Source of the DNA: Desulfobacterales bacterium
GTDB taxonomy: Bacteria; Desulfobacterota; Desulfobacteria; Desulfobacterales; UBA11574
Length of the DNA: 14,846 nucleotides
Direction: 5' to 3'
Assembly: GCA_030145595.1 (NCBI GenBank)
Contig: JAQYVG010000054.1
Coordinates: forward strand, 1 to 14,846
Both the position numbers and the translations under genes were made by a program. Below are positions 6,820 through 13,976 of the stretch, in pieces (positions within the stretch are counted from its first letter, which is position 1; every line of letters begins with the position of its first letter). The notes beneath the pieces are model-generated. The model did no database searches. It was given only the letters and a program-made list of their open reading frames with translations, and was not told the DNA's origin.

Positions 6820-8199
6820 ATGAAAACAAAAAATACCATACTGATCGTTGATGACGACAGTGCCCATCGCACCATGTTGCGGACCCTCGTTGGAGGATGG
6901 GGATATGACATTGTCGAGGCCGATGACGGCTCTACTGCTATCGAACAAGTGCAGCAACGCCCCTTTGACCTGGTTTTGATGGATGTGCGCATGTTAAAGG
7001 TTTCCGGTATCGAGGCTTTAGAGCAGATTAAAGCCTTTAACCCCTCTATACCGGTAACCATTATGACCGCTTATTCATCTGTTGAAACCGCTATCGAAGC
7101 TCTAAAAAAAGGCGCCTACGATTATTTGACCAAACCTCTTGATTTCGACAAACTGCGTCTCACGTTGGAAAGAGCCATGGAGCACACCCAGCTAAAAGAA
7201 GAAAACCGCATCCTGAAAGAAAGCCTGGGCCGTCATTTTGACATCCGCAACATTGTTGGACGCAGTCCGGCCATGGTTAACCTTCTGGAAACGGTAGCCC
7301 ATGTGGCCCCTTCCGAGGCAACCGTGATGATCACCGGTGAATCAGGCACGGGCAAGGAATTGGTTGCCGGGGCAATCCATTTTAACAGCCCCAGAAAAGA
7401 CGGTCCTTTTATAAAAATCAACTGCGCGGCCATTACGGAAACGCTTCTGGAATCGGAACTTTTCGGGCATGAAAAAGGATCTTTTACTGGTGCTGACCGC
7501 CGCAAAGAAGGACGCTTTGTTCAAGCCAGCGGGGGCAGCCTGTTTCTGGACGAAGTCAGTGAAATGCCGCTGACCATGCAGGTAAAACTGTTGCGGGTAC
7601 TGCAGGAAAGAGAGGTCACCCGTGTGGGCGGGGAGCAGGTAATCAAGGTAGATGTTAGACTAATCGTGGCCACCAACCAAAATCTTTTGGATCTGATCTC
7701 TAAAGGGCTGTTCCGGGAGGATCTTTACTACCGCCTGAACGTCGTCAGCCTAAAGCTCCCGCCTTTAAGAGAGAGAAGGGATGACATCCCGTTGCTGGCC
7801 CGGCATTTTTTGGAAGGATTTGCCGAAAAAAATCGCAAAGAGGTAAAGGGCTTTACACCCCAAACCATGGATCACTTGATCAGGTATCACTGGCCCGGCA
7901 ATGTTCGCGAACTGATGAATGCTGTTGAAAGGGGTGTAGTGCTGACGCGCTCCGAATATCTTGACGAGCAGGACCTTACGCTCATGCAAGATGATGCGCA
8001 GCAGCCGGAGGAGACCCTGCTGGCTCTGAACCATATTGACATGGACATGCCTCTTGATGAGGTTGAAAAAACTACCATCTTACGCACCCTGGAAGCTGTG
8101 GCCGGCAACAAAAGCGAAGCCGCGCGCCGCCTCGGCATCACCAGAAAAACGCTGCATAAAAAGCTCAAGCAGTACGGGGTCATGAAGAGCATCAAGTAA
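6820..8199 (+). CDS. NtrC-family sigma-54-dependent response regulator (ZraR/HydG-like)
   Basis: Response regulator of 459 aa, presumably phosphorylated by the preceding kinase, activating RNA polymerase holoenzyme containing sigma-54. The receiver domain (about 6-120) has the acidic DDD at 11-13, phospho-acceptor D55, T83 and K105. The AAA+ domain (about 145-375) has Walker A GESGTGKE (173-180), Walker B LFLDE (241-245) and the sigma-54 contact loop as GSFTGA (220-225) instead of the usual GAFTGA. A Fis-type helix-turn-helix (about 429-451, KSEAARRLGITRKTLHKKL) ends the protein. The ATG at 6820 is favoured, with a weak purine-rich ribosome site (AGAGAAGAG) before it; the adjacent in-frame GTG at 6817 would add one residue. 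The repeat array lies directly upstream, so expression with the kinase would require reading through it. Confidence 0.94.
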   Translation: MKTKNTILIVDDDSAHRTMLRTLVGGWGYDIVEADDGSTAIEQVQQRPFDLVLMDVRMLKVSGIEALEQIKAFNPSIPVTIMTAYSSVETAIEALKKGAYDYLTKPLDFDKLRLTLERAMEHTQLKEENRILKESLGRHFDIRNIVGRSPAMVNLLETVAHVAPSEATVMITGESGTGKELVAGAIHFNSPRKDGPFIKINCAAITETLLESELFGHEKGSFTGADRRKEGRFVQASGGSLFLDEVSEMPLTMQVKLLRVLQEREVTRVGGEQVIKVDVRLIVATNQNLLDLISKGLFREDLYYRLNVVSLKLPPLRERRDDIPLLARHFLEGFAEKNRKEVKGFTPQTMDHLIRYHWPGNVRELMNAVERGVVLTRSEYLDEQDLTLMQDDAQQPEETLLALNHIDMDMPLDEVEKTTILRTLEAVAGNKSEAARRLGITRKTLHKKLKQYGVMKSIK

Positions 8200-8226
8200 A
8201 GTGTTTGATACTCTTTGTGAGAAATC

Positions 8227-8276
8227 CGGGTTAACCCGTTGTTCATGTACTATTTGGATTAAAGCGAGATTATAAT
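8227..8276 (+). promoter_or_regulatory. 12-bp perfect palindrome and TATAAT box upstream of lolA
   Basis: CGGGTTAACCCG (8227-8238) is a perfect palindrome in the 99-bp gap before lolA. A TATAAT hexamer follows at 8271-8276, without a convincing -35 box at 16-18 nt spacing. Together they could be an operator and promoter for lolA. The palindrome is also part of a short sequence (GAGAAATCCGGGTTA) that resembles 10432-10446, so it may be a repeat remnant. Confidence 0.3.
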
Positions 8277-8298
8277 AATAACTATATGGAGATTACTG

Positions 8299-8994
8299 AT
8301 GAGACCCAAGCGAATTCTGTTCTTGTTATTTAGCCTTGTATTTTTTTGGGCCCAGACGGCCTTTTGCCAGGATGCTCCCCGAGCCATGGATGCAACCAAA
8401 GCGCCGCCGAAGCTGTCGCTTAATGCACTTCTGGACCGCGTTGAAGCCCGCTATGAAGCTCCAGGCTTTGAAGCCCTCTTTTTTCAGGTTTCAACAATAA
8501 CCGCAATGGATATCACTGATACGGCCTCGGGCCGAATTTTCGTTAAACGTCCCGGCATGATGAGGTGGGAGTACCAAAAACCGGAACCGCAAACTATTGT
8601 CACGGACGGCAGCACCTTGTGGATCTACCGGCCCGAAGATCAGCAGGTTATGATCGGAAAAGCCCCTGAGTTTTTCAGAAACGGCAAGGGGGCCGGGTTT
8701 CTTTCAGATATCAGGTTATTACGCAACAAGTTTTATATCACTCTCTCAAATGAGCTCCAAAACGACAGCTATCTGCTGAAATTGTTGCCTATTGAACAAA
8801 CATTCGACTTGTCTTTGATACATCTGTTAATTTCAACAAAAACTTTCGATATTGTTCGTATCGTCACTTATAACTCGTACGATGACAAAACCCGCATTGA
8901 TTTGAACAATATTCAGTTCCATCAGAACCTCGACGACACCCTGTTTACCTTTAAAATACCTGACAATACAGAGATTCTGCACCTTGATGAGTAA
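8299..8994 (+). CDS. lolA: Outer-membrane lipoprotein carrier protein LolA
   Basis: A periplasmic chaperone of 231 aa that receives lipoproteins released by the LolCDE ABC transporter and delivers them to the outer membrane. A signal peptide is visible (basic MRPKR, hydrophobic about 6-20, cleavage likely near QTAFCQ). The residue before the cysteine is Phe, which does not fit a lipobox, so a soluble periplasmic protein is expected. The family pattern is clear: an SGRIFVKRPGMMRWEY strand pair, then PQTIVTDGSTLWIYRPEDQQV, then a C-terminal NIQF ... LFTFKIPDNTEI stretch. Length is close to the usual 200-230 aa. GGAG at 8288-8291 lies 7 nt before the ATG. It is convergent with yebC, only 16 bp away, with no clear terminator between them. 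Confidence 0.92.
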   Translation: MRPKRILFLLFSLVFFWAQTAFCQDAPRAMDATKAPPKLSLNALLDRVEARYEAPGFEALFFQVSTITAMDITDTASGRIFVKRPGMMRWEYQKPEPQTIVTDGSTLWIYRPEDQQVMIGKAPEFFRNGKGAGFLSDIRLLRNKFYITLSNELQNDSYLLKLLPIEQTFDLSLIHLLISTKTFDIVRIVTYNSYDDKTRIDLNNIQFHQNLDDTLFTFKIPDNTEILHLDE

Positions 8995-9010
8995 CCTGCA
9001 TATTTAGCCG

Positions 9011-9751
9011 CTAACCGCTGACGAGCTCTTCGGGGATGTCGGCATTGGTGTAAACTTTTTGAACATCATCGCAATCTTCAAGGGCTTCCATCAAGCGGAT
9101 CATCTGCTCTGCTTCCTTGCCCTGAAGATTTACGGTTGACTGGGGAAACATGGTGATTTCGGCGACAATATAGGGGATCGCCTGATCATCAATCGCCGCT
9201 TTTACTTGCTCAAAATCCTGAACGGCAGTGATGATTTCAAAATTACTATTATCTTCTCGAACATCCTCGGCACCGGCATCAATGGCGGCTTCCATTAAAA
9301 CTTCTTCATCAGCCGCCTTATTTTCGACAGCAATATAGCCTTTTTTTTCAAACATCCAGGCCACGCATCCGTTGGCTCCTAACTTTCCGCCGGTTTTGCT
9401 TAATATATGGCGAATATCCGCAACAGCTCTGTTTTTGTTGTCAGAGAGAGATTCAATAAAAACAGCCGCACCTCCGGGGCCGTACCCTTCATAAACGGCC
9501 TCTTCGTAATTGACGCCCTCAAGTTCGCCGGTCCCTTTTTTGACGGCCCTTTCAATGTTATCCTTGGGCATATTCTCATTTTTTGCGGCCTGGATAGCCG
9601 TTCTCAGCCTAGGGTTCGCGGCTATATCTCCGCCCCCCATACGGGCGGCAACGATAATCTCTTTGATAAGTTTGGAAAACAGCTTGCCCCGCTTGACATC
9701 CGTTGCGCCTTTTTTATGCCTGATGGACGACCATTTGCTATGCCCTGACAT
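9011..9751 (-). CDS. yebC: YebC/PmpR (TACO1) family protein
   Basis: A cytoplasmic protein of 246 aa and the usual length of the family. The YebC/TACO1 family has been described both as DNA-binding regulators (PmpR) and as factors acting on translating ribosomes. The N-terminus MSGHSKWSSIRHKKGATD is the family signature, followed by RGKLFSKL, then NPRLRTAIQAAKNENMPKDNI and a GYGPGGAAV segment near residues 89-97. The ATG is preceded by AGGAGG (9757-9762), 5 nt upstream, which overlaps the TAG stop of rlmE. The two genes are therefore very likely co-transcribed and translationally coupled. Confidence 0.97.
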   Translation of the reverse strand: MSGHSKWSSIRHKKGATDVKRGKLFSKLIKEIIVAARMGGGDIAANPRLRTAIQAAKNENMPKDNIERAVKKGTGELEGVNYEEAVYEGYGPGGAAVFIESLSDNKNRAVADIRHILSKTGGKLGANGCVAWMFEKKGYIAVENKAADEEVLMEAAIDAGAEDVREDNSNFEIITAVQDFEQVKAAIDDQAIPYIVAEITMFPQSTVNLQGKEAEQMIRLMEALEDCDDVQKVYTNADIPEELVSG

Positions 9752-9760
9752 AATAACCTC

Positions 9761-10363
9761 CTATTTCTTACCTAATCCGATAATATAAATCTCCCGGCTG
9801 GCCTTGCGGCTGCTTTGAGGTTTAAAAATCTTGGATTTATTAAAACTGCCTTTAACTGAATCTGAAAACGCCTTGAAATCTTCTCCCTGAAAGATCTTGC
9901 AAAGGAAAGATCCACCGGGTATCAGCATCTTTTGAGCGATCGACAAAGCTGCCTGGCAAAGATTGAAAGACCTGGCGCTGTCAACGTGTTTGTTGCCGCT
10001 GGTTGCCGGAGCCATATCGCTGATAACTACATTAAAATCCTGGCCCTCCGATCTCAAAACATCGTTGTTCAGCGACAATATGTCTGCGGTATACACGCTG
10101 ACATGTGCCGGAAGCTTGATCGTAACAGGCTGCAGGTCGATTCCTACTACCCGCCCTTTAGTGCCTGTCAGGTTGGCTGCCAAAAGCAGCCAGGAACCGG
10201 GGGAACATCCGAGATCGAGAACTTTATCTCCTTTTTTAATCAGATTATACTTGCGCTGGATCTCCTCGAGCTTATAGATCGATCTTGCCGGAAATCTCTC
10301 CTTTTTGGCCCGGCGCGAATAATGATCCTGCCAACAGCTTCTCTTTTTTTTCGCTTGTCTCAT
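9761..10363 (-). CDS. rlmE: 23S rRNA 2'-O-methyltransferase RlmE (FtsJ/RrmJ)
   Basis: S-adenosylmethionine-dependent enzyme that methylates the ribose of U2552 (E. coli numbering) in the peptidyl-transferase A loop of 23S rRNA. From ATG 10363 the protein is 200 aa, the usual length. The Rossmann SAM site is VLDLGCSPGSW (48-58). The catalytic K-D-K-E tetrad is visible as K31 (SIYKLEE), D116 (ISDMAP), K156 (CKIFQG) and E191 (SREIYI), spaced almost exactly as in E. coli RrmJ. A GTG at 10405 in the same frame would add 14 residues, but it lies inside a repeated double-hairpin element, so the extension is probably not real. No canonical ribosome site precedes ATG 10363; the hairpin ends 3 nt before it. 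The next gene, yebC, starts 9 nt after the stop. Confidence 0.95.
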   Translation of the reverse strand: MRQAKKKRSCWQDHYSRRAKKERFPARSIYKLEEIQRKYNLIKKGDKVLDLGCSPGSWLLLAANLTGTKGRVVGIDLQPVTIKLPAHVSVYTADILSLNNDVLRSEGQDFNVVISDMAPATSGNKHVDSARSFNLCQAALSIAQKMLIPGGSFLCKIFQGEDFKAFSDSVKGSFNKSKIFKPQSSRKASREIYIIGLGKK

Positions 10364-10407
10364 AACAAAATCTTTTCGAGATTTTATATAGAGCGGCTTC
10401 GCCACTT
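10361..10407 (-). repeat. Double-hairpin element abutting the rlmE start codon
   Basis: Read on the minus strand, stem 1 is GTGGC-GAA-GCCGC (10405-10393). Stem 2 is AAAATCT-CGAAA-AGATTTT (10385-10367), followed by GTT and the ATG of rlmE. The same arrangement with identical internal spacing precedes the PHP gene at 12132-12180. The loop-closing pair of stem 2 is T-A here and G-C there. Confidence 0.7.
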
Positions 10408-10425
10408 AAAAAATATTAATAAATA

Positions 10426-10446
10426 CTGCATGAGAAACCAGGGTTA
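10426..10446. repeat. Short dispersed motif (TGCATGAGAAACC-AGGGTTA)
   Basis: The segment CTGCATGAGAAACCAGGGTT shares GAGAAA-YC-GGGTTA with 8219-8233 (13 of 15 identical) and ACTGCATGA with 2914-2922. It lies upstream of rlmE. It is probably a fragment of a dispersed repeat; no function can be assigned. Confidence 0.3.
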
Positions 10447-10483
10447 GAACAGTGCCCTTCCATAAATACATTCAGCACTAAGT

Positions 10484-10650
10484 GTTTCCAATTCATAAAT
10501 GAGGGATTTTTTCGATGAGCAAGGCCGCACAAGGGTTTTTGCCCGCTTGTCCCGCATGTATTTGGCGGGGAGGCGTACTTCAGTACGTCGAGGGCGGAAA
10601 CCCGCGGAGAACGCCGCTCATCGGAAAAATAACCATTTATGGATGGAAAC
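10484..10650. repeat. 167-bp nested inverted repeat between radA and rlmE
   Basis: Three blocks occur in the same order in both arms: GTTTCCA (10484-10490), CATAAATG (10494-10501) and ATTTTTTCGATGAGC (10506-10520), against their inverse at 10644-10650, 10634-10641 and 10616-10630. The interior is GC-rich with smaller hairpins, for example CGTACT-TC-AGTACG near 10574-10587 and CCCGC with GCGGG around 10551-10569. The right end touches the radA stop codon. It accounts for most of the 286-bp gap between radA and rlmE. Plus-strand frames here do not look like proteins with a function. Transcribed from radA it would fold into a long stem, but without a T-tract. Confidence 0.75.
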
Positions 10651-12017
10651 TAAAACAGTTCCTCCATGGCTTCTGCAACGGTCTTTATGCCTTTGAGCTC
10701 TATCCCTTTGACGGCGGTCATGCGTTGCAAATTGCTTTCAGGCACGAAACATCGTGTAAATCCCATTTTTTTTGCTTCCGCCACCCGGATTTCAACATGG
10801 CCTATGGCCCTGACCTCCCCGGTTAGACCGACCTCGCCGAAAATAATTGTGTCATTTTGAATCGACCGGTCTAGAAAGCTGGATGCAATCGCAGCCACGA
10901 TGCCCATATCAACGGCTGGTTCATTAATCCTGACACCACCGGCGACATTTATAAAGATATCGTGCCCCATTAAATGCATGCCCAATTTTTTTTCCATTAC
11001 AGCCACCAGCAATGCGACTCTATTCTGGTCAATGCCAAGAATAGTTCTGCGAGGGTTGCCGAAGCTGGTGCTGCTGGCAAGGGCCTGCAGCTCGACAAGA
11101 ATGGGCCGTGTACCTTCCATACTGGCTGTCACGACCGATCCCGGTGTGTTGACAGGACGTTCGGCAAGAAACACGGCCGATGGGTTGGCAACTTCCTGCA
11201 GTCCGCTCTCATTCATTTCAAACACACCGATTTCATTGGTCGATCCGAATCTGTTTTTTACAGCCCTTAATATCCGAAACACATAATTGCGATCGCCTTC
11301 AAAGTAAAGAACCGTATCAACCATATGCTCCAACAGTCTGGGACCGGCTATGGCGCCGTCTTTGGTCACATGGCCGACTAAAAATATGGGTGTGCCGGTT
11401 TGCTTGGCCACGAGCATCAGCCGTACGGTTGATTCGCGAACCTGGCTGACGCTGCCGGGAGCTGAGGTCAGGTCGGGACTGAACATGGTCTGAATCGAAT
11501 CGATGACAAGCACATCCGGTTGTGTTGATTGAAGCATTGCCAAAATCGACTCTAAGTCTATCTCTGAGACCACCAGTAAGTCAGGGGATACCGTCGACAA
11601 CCTTTGGCTGCGCATTCTTATCTGTTGGATCGACTCCTCCCCGGATACATATAATACTTTATGGCCCTCTTTTGACAGACCGTGAAGGGCCTGCAGCATC
11701 AATGTCGATTTGCCGATCCCCGGATCTCCGCCAATTAAAACAAGGGTTCCGGGAACAAGACCACCCCCTAAGACGCGGTCAAATTCTCTGATGCCGGTCT
11801 TTAAACGACTCTCCTTATCAAGTGTAATAGAATCTATGGCAACCGGAACCGCCTGGACCGCGGATAAACCCTTGGCAATTCCTCGATTCGTTCTTGTGGA
11901 TACGATTTCTTCCACAAAAGTCTGCCACTGGCCACAGTCCGGACATTTGCCCATCCATTTGGGGGCCTGATAACCGCACGACTGGCAGGAAAATAATGTT
12001 TTTGATTTCTTTTTCAC
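10650..12017 (-). CDS. radA: DNA repair protein RadA (Sms)
   Basis: A RecA-related ATPase that promotes branch migration and processing of recombination intermediates. From GTG 12017 it has 455 aa (E. coli RadA: 460). Features are an N-terminal CxxC-CxxC zinc finger (C11, C14, C25, C28), Walker A GGDPGIGKST (96-105), a Walker B-like VLVIDSIQT (169-177), the RadA-specific KNRFG motif (254-258) and a C-terminal Lon-protease-like domain. It appears intact. Upstream in-frame ATG 12065 would add 16 residues (MCRDVKGYHIYK...) not typical of the family, so the GTG start is preferred, although its ribosome site (CAGGG) is very close. A weak promoter candidate (TTGATC at 12089-12084, 17-nt spacer, TATGTG at 12066-12061) would place transcription start after that ATG. 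Its stop codon abuts the 167-bp inverted repeat. Confidence 0.96.
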   Translation of the reverse strand: MKKKSKTLFSCQSCGYQAPKWMGKCPDCGQWQTFVEEIVSTRTNRGIAKGLSAVQAVPVAIDSITLDKESRLKTGIREFDRVLGGGLVPGTLVLIGGDPGIGKSTLMLQALHGLSKEGHKVLYVSGEESIQQIRMRSQRLSTVSPDLLVVSEIDLESILAMLQSTQPDVLVIDSIQTMFSPDLTSAPGSVSQVRESTVRLMLVAKQTGTPIFLVGHVTKDGAIAGPRLLEHMVDTVLYFEGDRNYVFRILRAVKNRFGSTNEIGVFEMNESGLQEVANPSAVFLAERPVNTPGSVVTASMEGTRPILVELQALASSTSFGNPRRTILGIDQNRVALLVAVMEKKLGMHLMGHDIFINVAGGVRINEPAVDMGIVAAIASSFLDRSIQNDTIIFGEVGLTGEVRAIGHVEIRVAEAKKMGFTRCFVPESNLQRMTAVKGIELKGIKTVAEAMEELF

Positions 12018-12131
12018 GGCCCTGCTTTGCTTGTAAATATGATATCCTTTGACATCTCGACACATAGCATGTCATTTAGTTTGGATCAACCCGGGATAGT
12101 TTCCATTAGGCTAAATTGATAACCATTTAGT

Positions 12132-12180
12132 AAGCGGCGCAGCCGCGTCGTATAAAATCGTAAAGCGATTTTATTATATG
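12132..12180 (+). repeat. Double-hairpin element abutting the PHP-gene start codon
   Basis: Stem 1 is GCGGC-GCA-GCCGC (12134-12146). Stem 2 is AAAATCG-TAAAG-CGATTTT (12154-12172), followed by 5 nt and the ATG at 12178. It matches the element before rlmE in order, stem and loop lengths and spacing. A small dyad (CTAAAT with ATTTAG, 12111-12130) precedes it. Confidence 0.7.
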
Positions 12181-12975
12181 ATAGATTACCATGTCCATAC
12201 ATCGCTGTGTAACCATGCCGAAGGCAGCATGGAAGCATATATCCGCAAAGCTGTCGAGATCGGCTTAACGGATATCTGCTTTCTGGATCATCTGACCATG
12301 CGACCAGCCGAAACGAGTCACTCAATGGCCCTTAGCGAGGTTCCTTTTTATTTTCAGGCCCTCCAGCGTTTGAAGCAGAAATACAAAGGAAAAATTAAGG
12401 TAAAAATCGGGCTTGAGATAGATTTTAACCCCATATACATTGATATTTTAAAGGAAATGATAGAAAGATTTTCTTTTGATGTCATTGGCAGCTCTCTGCA
12501 TTATACCGGCGACCTGAACATCGTCAGCCGTAGTTCCTCATGGAACCAAGGCAGTCACGACCCGGATCTTGTATACGACCTGTATTTCGAACACCTTAAA
12601 AAAATGCTGGATTATAATTACTTCGATGTAGTATGCCATCTTGATCTTATCAAAAAATTCGGCCGGAAATCTTTAAAATCCTTAGACAAAGATTATAATG
12701 AGATATTATCAACAATAAAACAAAAGAATCTGATTGTGGAAATCAATACGGACGGATATAATCATCCGGTTCAGGACATTTATCCGTCGTTTGATATTAT
12801 CAGAAAATGCCGTGAACAAGACATCAGCATCACTTTAGGCTCAGATGCTCACATGCCGGCCAATGTCGGACAACACTACGAAAAGGTGCTGCCTCTGCTG
12901 ATTGAAGCCGGATACAGTCACCTGACCGTATTTGACAGACGCAAACGCTCTCAAGTTTCCATAACAAATACATGA
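12178..12975 (+). CDS. PHP-family histidinol-phosphatase-like phosphoesterase (HisK type)
   Basis: A metal-dependent phosphoesterase of 265 aa, most like monofunctional histidinol-phosphatases of the PHP superfamily, which release phosphate from L-histidinol phosphate in histidine synthesis. The metal-site residues are all visible: H5 and H7 (DYHVH), H13, H38 (LDHLT), E80 (GLEIDF), H108 (SSLHY), H154 (CHLD), and D223 and H225 (GSDAH). Length is typical. No other his genes are in the window, so a different PHP phosphoesterase substrate is possible. MIDYHVHT is the usual family start. There is no ribosome site before it; the double hairpin occupies the position where one would be. The gene is divergent from radA. 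Confidence 0.88.
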   Translation: MIDYHVHTSLCNHAEGSMEAYIRKAVEIGLTDICFLDHLTMRPAETSHSMALSEVPFYFQALQRLKQKYKGKIKVKIGLEIDFNPIYIDILKEMIERFSFDVIGSSLHYTGDLNIVSRSSSWNQGSHDPDLVYDLYFEHLKKMLDYNYFDVVCHLDLIKKFGRKSLKSLDKDYNEILSTIKQKNLIVEINTDGYNHPVQDIYPSFDIIRKCREQDISITLGSDAHMPANVGQHYEKVLPLLIEAGYSHLTVFDRRKRSQVSITNT

Positions 12976-12997
12976 TGAATGAGACGAATTTTTTTCA

Positions 12998-13070
12998 TTG
13001 CCACGAAGACACTAAGGCACGAAGCAATAATAATAAATATACCCTTTGTGTCTTTGTGCCTTTGTGGCAA
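12998..13070. repeat. Palindromic intergenic repeat, CACNAAGR-octamer family, copy 2
   Basis: Arms at 13000-13024 and 13044-13068 (extended by TTG and CAA) form an inverted repeat. They are built from tandem CACNAAGR octamers, as in copy 1 at 2812-2884. All five arm mismatches fall at the variable positions of the octamer. It lies in the 105-bp gap between the PHP gene and the transglycosylase gene and has been read into a false N-terminal extension of the latter. Confidence 0.85.
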
Positions 13071-13080
13071 ATATTTTTTT

Positions 13081-13974
13081 ATGAAGAATTTAAAATTGAT
13101 GAATATGAAAACCCTTTACAGATATTTATTGATCATTAGTTATATGCTGCCCCTGCTGTTGTCTGCCAATCCCCCCGCCCTGGCAATCAACAGCGAGCCA
13201 TATTTTAAAACTCTTCAAAAAAGACTGATTCAAGACGGTTTTGACAAAGGCAGGATAAAGGAACTTTACAGCAAGCCCCAAGTTTATTTTGAAACAAAGG
13301 GCGTTGCTCGCTTTTTAGTGCATAGTGAAGCCACGCTCAATTATGATCAGTTTTCATCGCCGGTCTCCATTCGGAAAGCCCGTCAATATATGCAAAAGCA
13401 TCAATCCATTCTCGCAAGCACGTCAAAGTCATACGGCGTCGACAAAGAGATCATCACGGCCATTATCCTGGTTGAAACACGACTTGGCAACTTTTTGGGC
13501 GGCCCCTCCACCGTGAATATGCTTTCAACCATGGCATCTCTGTACGATTCAAACGTGCGGGATATGTTTTGGAATGAAACTTTAAAATCGCAAAAATTAT
13601 CAATGAAAAAATACGAAAAATGGGCGCGGAGAAAATCTAACTGGGCCTATAGCGAACTTAAGGCATTTCTTAAATATACTGCCAGAGAGAATATTGACCC
13701 GGTGACCGTTTACGGCTCATATGCCGGAGCCCTGGGCATCGCCCAATTTATGCCCAGCAGCATTCTAGCCTATGCAAAAGACGGCAACAACGACGGTCAG
13801 ATAGATCTTTTTAACCACGCGGATGCTATAACGAGCATTGCCAGCTACCTGAAACACTTTGGCTGGCATCCCGGGATTGACAAAAAAGGGGCTAAAAAGG
13901 TCATTTATCGTTATAACAAAAGCAATTATTATGTTGACGCCATATTGAAAATATCTGTGTTATTAAAAGGTTAA
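13081..13974 (+). CDS. mltB: MltB-like lytic murein transglycosylase
   Basis: An exported enzyme of the SLT_2/MltB (GH103) type that cleaves the peptidoglycan glycan strand, forming 1,6-anhydro-muropeptides. From ATG 13081 it has 297 aa. A signal peptide spans about residues 9-35 (hydrophobic YLLIISYMLPLLL, ending PPALA), with cleavage likely after A35. It is not a lipoprotein: there is no lipobox cysteine. The catalytic Glu is E132 in AIILVETRLGNFLG. GALGIAQFMPSS and FNHADAITSIASYLKHFGW are family blocks. The frame is open upstream to 12979, but that part is translation of the palindromic repeat. ATGs at 13099 and 13105 are alternatives; none has a clear ribosome site. The next gene starts 2 nt after the stop. 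Confidence 0.9.
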   Translation: MKNLKLMNMKTLYRYLLIISYMLPLLLSANPPALAINSEPYFKTLQKRLIQDGFDKGRIKELYSKPQVYFETKGVARFLVHSEATLNYDQFSSPVSIRKARQYMQKHQSILASTSKSYGVDKEIITAIILVETRLGNFLGGPSTVNMLSTMASLYDSNVRDMFWNETLKSQKLSMKKYEKWARRKSNWAYSELKAFLKYTARENIDPVTVYGSYAGALGIAQFMPSSILAYAKDGNNDGQIDLFNHADAITSIASYLKHFGWHPGIDKKGAKKVIYRYNKSNYYVDAILKISVLLKG

Positions 13975-13976
13975 AA

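Noticed and set aside
10515..10826. Plus-strand frame beginning MSKAAQGFLPACPACIW
   Set aside because: It is the translated 167-bp inverted repeat running into antisense radA; no ribosome site and no family.
12018..12065. 16-residue N-terminal extension of RadA from ATG 12065
   Set aside because: Not typical of the family, which starts a few residues before the zinc finger; a possible promoter -10 overlaps that ATG. Not fully excluded.
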